From: Linyphia triangularis
Lineage: Eukaryota; Arthropoda; Arachnida; Araneae; Linyphiidae
Assembly: GCA_963978545.1 (NCBI GenBank)
Contig: OZ021732.1
Span: 44,588,059-44,652,058 of the forward strand
DNA: 64,000 nucleotides
Reading direction: 5' to 3'
Of the stretch, positions 58,271 through 64,000 are shown in pieces. The first letter of the stretch is position 1; every line of letters begins with the position of its first letter. The notes beneath the pieces are model-generated. The model made no database searches and was not told where the DNA came from. It saw nothing but the letters and a program-made list of their open reading frames with translations. The translations under genes were made by a program, and so were the position numbers.

Positions 58271-59394
58271 AAAAAACTTTTACTTTCAGATCTAGTATTC
58301 TGTGTTGCTTTATTCATACCGTACAATCATTCTTTTGAGTTTTTCTTTGGAGTGTCCTGCTCTGATAGGAGTTAAAAGAAATACCAGGAGGGGGGGAGGG
58401 GTCCCAAAACTGTTCGACTTTCAGGATTACAGTTTTAATGACATCTCTTATCTTTCTACACTGGCCCACGATTAAGGAAAAGAAAGTGACAAAGAAAATC
58501 TTCGTTGGAGGGCAATTTAAATTATATTTTCAGCTCAAAATTTCCTAGTAAATCACCTGCAAGTCATACTACTTTTTTATCGTCTTTTCGAAGTACAGGC
58601 CCGGGCTGTAGTTGAGGAGCTCATTCTCACAATGAAATAATGTTTATTGTGAATAATCTTGATCATTTGAGAATTTTCCTTAGCAAAAGAAGCACCCTAG
58701 GATAGGAAACTGGTTGTTGGCGTTTTTAAGAGGGGAAAGAGTGTTAGGGATCGTCCAATTAGGTTTCTTTCGCATTTCCTCTTTGGCGGGGGTGTTGAGT
58801 GACATCGTTTTTTTATGTTTTTGTGCTTATAGCTCTTTTTCTGATTCAATTTGAAGAATTTAGTGTAACAGACATTACACTGCATGTAAAAAAACTTCAA
58901 GTAAAAATTCCCTACTAGCTACAGTCAAAATTCGCTTCGAGCAGAAATCTTCTTTAAAGTGAACGAGGGACTAAAATTGACCAAGAGACCTGAAATTTTG
59001 CATGTGAATATTTTTTATTAATAAGAACGACATGAGGAGGGTGCACCTTGAAAATTCGAATTTTTTTTATAATGGTCTCTGGTCACTGTATTTAAATTTG
59101 ATATGGTCAATAATTTGATATGGTTTGTAATTTATCGTTTCCGTTTTCATATTTTTATTAATAAAAAAAAGTGTGCCAATTAGGCAAGTTATTTTTGACA
59201 ATAATTATTGCAACGGTTGAAAGAAAAAAAATCTCCAAAATGGTGAAATTGGCAATAATTATTACATTATTTTTTCCGTGTAAGTATTTTCGATAGTGAT
59301 TGCATTATCCTTTCGTGTAAGTAAAACAGAGGAAGAGCAGTTGATGGACAATGTACAAGGGAAGATAACTCTGTTAAAGACATACGTTTGCCAA
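58271..59394. other. intergenic, no gene seen
   Basis: A minus-strand frame at 58697-58900 with paired cysteines near its start lies upstream of the transposase-like relic. It could belong to it, but this is not supported by any recognised motif. Confidence 0.4.
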
Positions 59395-59640
59395 CTTTTT
59401 ACTTCTTTCTCGAATTTCTATATGAATTTTTGAGGTTGGGATGTTTAGAATATCTTTCAAGGCATTGCCACAGCGATTTTGATAGTAATCGTTAGAGTCG
59501 TTTTACGGCTATGTGTGAAAAACGTGAATTTTTCAATGGAAGCTACCTTACACCAATGGCTGCTACTGCATACGCAATTTTGACGAAGACCTTACTGTTA
59601 TGTACCAAAACCACCACTAACTGGTTAATATCGCATGTAT
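59395..59640 (-). repeat. interspersed repeat (family A), copy 5, inverted and partial
   Basis: The minus strand reads GGTCTTCGTCAAAATTGCG, AGGTAGCTTCCATTGAAAAA, CGTAAAACGACTCTAACGAT and AAAATCGCTGTGGCAATGCC, matching 3618-3795. Both ends are missing. Confidence 0.75.
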
Positions 59641-60834
59641 ACCTTTGGAAGTAGGATAATGGAGGGTATTACATTTAAGGTAACGGAAATAAAAGTAAAA
59701 GAAAAAAATATCGACGATGTCCCTTTATTACTCTAGAAATTAAACCATCTTCAAATCTAAAAACAATGAATCGAATTAAATAAAATCGAAGAGTTGTACG
59801 CGATTAGGGATTAATTGGGTCCTAACAAAAACTCGGGTATGTCGAAAGGTTTGGAAACACGAAAATAGTGATTTTTTTTCTTTCTAACACGTTAAAGACA
59901 ATGAATGGCAAAATTTAATTATAAAAATTAATATAAAATGCTCAGTATTGAGTTTCAATTTTATAAAATTTCACTTTCAATAAAACATTTCAAATCCTTA
60001 AATTATTTTTGAGTTTTAGCTTCTACACTAATAGAGTGAAAACTTAAATCAACAACTTTTTTGTCACCTAAAATTTTGATAAATATAGCAAAGTAAGTGA
60101 CTTTTGTTGTATCCAAATATTGCTAAAATTTCAATAAAAACATCATATTGACAAGTTGTTTTCTGTTTATATCCTACGTTGAGAAAGTTCAGCTTTTTAA
60201 TTTGTACTTTTTTTAAATGTGTTGTAGACAATCTGTTCCTTATATATTTAGATTTAATGTGAAATTTGATCTATTTTCCCGCACGGCTAGATAGACGTTG
60301 CAATTTTTACAGTGTTTATTTAACTCTTTGAACAAACTTATATACGCCAACAGCTATTTTCATAAAAGTTGTGTCAAAGTAAAGCATGCCAAGACAAGTT
60401 GGCGTTCCATCTGTTAACTGACAATTGCTATTTTTTTTAATGTTTTGTAATCTAAAAGTGCTGTCAATTGGTAAGAACGAGAAAACAGTGTATGTCTATC
60501 AGAACAGCTCCCGCCAGATAGTATGGATGGTGCCAATCGCTATAGAAATAAAATTCGTTGATTTAGAATAGGGGTGATGTATGCAGAAGATTTGCGTCCA
60601 AATAGATTGCAATACTGCAAAAGTATATTTTCTTCTTGGAATGCTCTGTAGAAAAGGGAACTAGAACCTTATGGCAACAGGCAACGCTAGACAAGATGGC
60701 GAGAGCTATCATTCTGATGAATAGATCGTAGTTTGCTTCGCATTTAAAGAATTCATGTGCACAACATGTCTTGCTACTATATCGATGATGCTCTCTAACT
60801 TCATGAGTTGTTTGTATTACTTTCAGTCACCCAT
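59641..60834. other. intergenic, no gene seen
   Basis: AT-rich. A patch at 60500-60720 is richer in GC and includes an AAGATGGCG motif (near 60694) without a following open frame. Confidence 0.5.
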
Positions 60835-61537
60835 ATGTAATGAAAATATAGTATTCGGTACAAAAAAACAACAACTTTTTTTGTGCATTTCTTCACGTTT
60901 TGGAACATCCTGATTTCAAAAAAGCTGGCTAGAAAAAATGTATGTGCACGTGGTCAGCATAGCTCCCGAACAAATTGACCAACGATGCCCAAATTAGGTG
61001 CGTGGGTTGGTGATATGGACCAAGGACCTACCATTAAGGTTTTCGTCAAAAACGCGTATGCGCATAAAGTAGCTGCCATTTAATTTTTTTTTTTTTCAGT
61101 AATTGCTAAAAAACGGCTCAAACGATTTTGTTAAAAATCGCTGTGATAATGCCTCTAAAGGTTTCCTAAACATTCCCACCTTTGAAATTCTCATAAAAAT
61201 GCGATAGAATCGTAAAATGTTGAAAAAACGCGTGCCTTTAACACAGAGCACTCTGCCCTTGAGCATCGTCCATCAACGATTGATTTTTTGCGTTTCACGC
61301 ACAAGCAATGACAATGTAATGTCTATCGAATAAAACCGCCAATTTTGCTATTTTGGCGTTTATTATTATTATTATTATTTTTTTTTTGCTCAAATAAAAA
61401 TTATCGCCACACAAGCCATTTTTATTTCAATGAGTGAAAGTAAGAAATTTGTAAGTTTAACCATGTTAAACTTTACTTCATTGTTCAATATTATAGAGTG
61501 TAATCGAAAGTTGTGCGATGTCTCACACCCCTAGTTT
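60835..61537 (+). repeat. interspersed repeat (family A), copy 4
   Basis: Probably the most complete copy. GTATTCGG, GTGGTCAGCATAGCTCCCGA, TTTTCGTCAAAAACGCG, TAATTGCTAAAAAACGGCTC and AATCGCTGTGATAATGCCTC follow in order, then TGTCTATCGAATAAAACCGCC and the terminal TCTCACACCCCTAG. Its uninterrupted start identifies the insertion point of the minisatellite element in copy 2. Confidence 0.82.
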
Positions 61538-64000
61538 TTTTGGTACAATAGCTATAACAATGGCGAACATTGTATCCAACCGATGGTATAATACGTAAGT
61601 ACAGTAACATCTTCTCTTCAATTAAAATCAACTTTTGGTAGCAAAAGTTGACGTGATAAAAAAAATTTATAAATCTTTGATAACATTTTAATGCTGATGA
61701 CTTCTCCGATAGTGTTTACCTTCATCCATCATTAAATCGCAACGGATCACTTTTCCTAATGGATCTTCGTTTTCCTTCAAAAATAAATCCCTCTTCAAGT
61801 TTCATATTTCTGCCTTTCAAAAGGATATAATGGGATTGTTGTGGTCGTTATTTGAAGAAATCCGTGAAAACAAGATCATCTCGAAGAAAAGTTTCTTTTT
61901 TAATTCATGACCCAGAATAACAGCGTTTAACTCTGAAGGCCTTTTTACTAACTCCATCTGATGTTGAAAGTAAAGTAATCGTCAGAAATATCAAACCAAG
62001 TTTTTACTAATAATGGGTTTCAGATGAAAAGTTGATTCTAAGAACCTCGATGACAACTGTTTTTCCTTCAGTTCATCAAGCTAATTAGTATACCGTACGA
62101 AAACAAAATCCGAAGGCTTATAATTGATCTAATTGATGAAATAAAAAAGAGAAGTCCTGCAAATAATTCATGGAATGTTTTTAATAATTGTAAGTAGATT
62201 TTTTGTCATAATTGGTCACCTACATATTGAAATAGTTAGAGGAAAACTTTAGAGGAATATTATTAATCCTAAAGAATTGTGTGCACGTGCTAGTAGGAAG
62301 GGGAACAAAATTGTACTCTGGAAACTTTAGAAGTAAACCAGGGAATATATTATTCAGTATGAAGGAATGGCAAACATTTTGAGTGAGTTCTTTACTGGTA
62401 ATAGTCCAACAATGGTTGAAATTCATGACTGCATATAAACAAATACTCAACTAGGTTTTTTCTACTCTATCAAAACTCAAATGTTTTAGTTGAAAAAAAA
62501 AAAAAAAACTCGAAATGCTTAAGATGTACTAGACACCATTATAAATCGAAGCTAATAATTAAAAAAAAGAGAACTTCATTGAGCAAAATATTATTTTGCC
62601 TTCATTCAAAATCTGAATTAACTTTATTCTTTGCAGTTAACTATTCCAGACTCCTGTGAAGACAGATTGGATGCAGAAATAACTTACTTGTTCGGAGAGA
62701 TTGTTGCGTAGCTTATCTCGGAGATTATATAACGGCTTAACCCTTGTTGAGGAAATTGTCATTATCAAGAGGAGCGGAGGTAGGTTAGATTGAGTCGAGG
62801 AAAATAGTGTCTTTTTTGGGGTCTGCATGAGATTTTATTAACTCAATTTTGCCACCATCGACTGCTTTAAACCAATTACTTTTGATGTTACAGTTTTGAT
62901 GACTTTCTTTAGCTCAAACCCCACCTCAAGGCTTAACCCTTTTGGCTGGTGAACCCTCTCTAGTGACTGCTATCAGGACCGCCACGAAATGTAGAAACAT
63001 ATTTATATCGAGCCTGGTACAACCAGATGGCGCTCTTATTTTATGCGTCGCTAAGCGATAGATGAAAATGTAAGCAAACTATTCTACAAACTGGATTGTA
63101 CATATGGTATTGAGATTTATCGATAGCTAAAATGTTTCTTTTTATCCTTTTATTATTTAATTAACAAACTGAAATGTGGAAAGGATAATTCTATAAAGGA
63201 GTGACTTTCATGTTTGAAAACTTTACAGGTAAGTTGTATCATGTAATTAATAAAATTGATTTCAAACTTTTAGTATTCTAAGTTAGGCTTTATCCTATCG
63301 TAACTCAAACAATCTCTCATAGAAATTAAAAAAGGTTTTATTTTATAATTCTATTTTAAATATTCTTTTGAAAATATAATTTTGTAAAACTGATGATGAT
63401 GATGTCTGTTTCCTACTGAAACAACTATCATGCAAACATTTGCTGATTTTTTAATATCATTAAAAATAGTTAGAAAGTAATCTTTCTATTTATCACTTGA
63501 TTTAAGTTGAAATTATATTTTAATGGCTATACTCGTAAACAAAACCTGATGATGTTTCTTTTCTTAGTACCAAGGAATGTAACAAGAATATACGATACCG
63601 ATGGAAGAATAGACCAGTTAGAACAATAAACGATAAAATCTTAAAAGAGAATGTAAACATTGCAACAAAAAAAAAAAAAAAAAAGACTGGTTGTGTGTTC
63701 AAGAATATCGCATTATTTTTTATTGCCTGATCATTCAAAAAGTGCCAATAAGTATTCAGCAGAATATTTTCCATAGACTGTCTGTATTTTTTTTTTTTTT
63801 TTTTTTTGGAGAAGAAAAAAAATAATCACGAATTAAAATGGCTCTTGAAATGTAATGCTAATAATGATGGTTCATAGTTAAAAAAGTATATAATAATGTT
63901 CTCAAGTAGCTCTCTTCTGAAAAATAAAAGATATATTTCACTACTTTTTATTTCAGTAGTTAGTTGCATTGATTAATGCTCGTTTTTTTTAATCATCAAT
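61538..64000. other. intergenic, no gene seen
   Basis: AT-rich sequence with A- or T-runs at 62494-62508, 63666-63683 and 63788-63807. A CTCF-like motif is at 63023-63035. A short plus-strand stretch near 62118-62190 reads IDLIDEIKKRSPANNSW and could be a tiny coding relic. No gene is supported. Confidence 0.45.

Noticed and set aside
60690..60730. AAGATGGCG start-like motif
   Set aside because: The frame after the ATG ends after ten codons, and no promoter or splice site is evident.
1..64000. CRISPR arrays, operons, riboswitches or prokaryotic genes
   Set aside because: No regularly spaced direct repeats with unique spacers and no tightly packed coding frames. The window is clearly eukaryotic.

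Overview
The window is AT-rich eukaryotic DNA, roughly 70% A+T by eye, gene-poor and full of decayed transposable elements. It most likely comes from an arthropod, and I favour a chelicerate such as a spider. The one convincing protein-coding gene (53720-54895, minus strand) is a seven-transmembrane gustatory-receptor-like protein of the invertebrate Gr family. Several kinds of degenerate repeat, including tRNA-derived SINEs, Penelope-like retroelement remains and a Gypsy-type solo LTR, also fit a large arthropod genome. The taxonomic call is inference, because no ribosomal or mitochondrial marker is present.

Layout. 0-10 kb holds a tRNA-derived SINE with a 14-bp target duplication, a three-module repeat, two copies of a ~600-bp unclassified repeat (family A), a short retroposon with an (AAC)n tail and an 11-bp target duplication, a small GC-rich island, and a 1.9-kb element built on a 148-bp minisatellite that sits inside one family-A copy. 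10-22 kb is mostly empty AT-rich sequence with a 211-bp mariner-type MITE, a 17-bp perfect hairpin and another family-A copy. 22-26 kb holds a degenerate tandem repeat with a SINE in it, a broken reverse transcriptase of the Penelope-like kind, a foldback, inverted flanking arms and, downstream, a sequence with hammerhead-ribozyme architecture. 26-46 kb is largely desert with SINE pieces, an inverted-repeat MITE and an Asn-rich minisatellite.

46.5-49.6 kb is the most structured part. One long-terminal-inverted-repeat element (~1.65 kb) was interrupted in its left arm by a second one (1362 bp, TTA target duplication). Each arm of the younger element carries a tRNA-like module with A box, B box and T-run. 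51.3-52.1 kb is a complete minus-strand solo LTR with ATAT target duplication, TATA box, polyadenylation signal and a cluster of seven TCGCCAA/TTGGCGA heptamers. The receptor gene follows. Beyond it lie a MITE copy, a broken transposase-like gene (57.3-58.3 kb) and two more family-A copies.

There is no operon-like organisation and the genes do not form a pathway. The receptor is an isolated, apparently intronless gene among repeats. The best candidates for something not yet described are the tRNA-carrying nested inverted-repeat element and the hammerhead-like structure beside the reverse-transcriptase remains.
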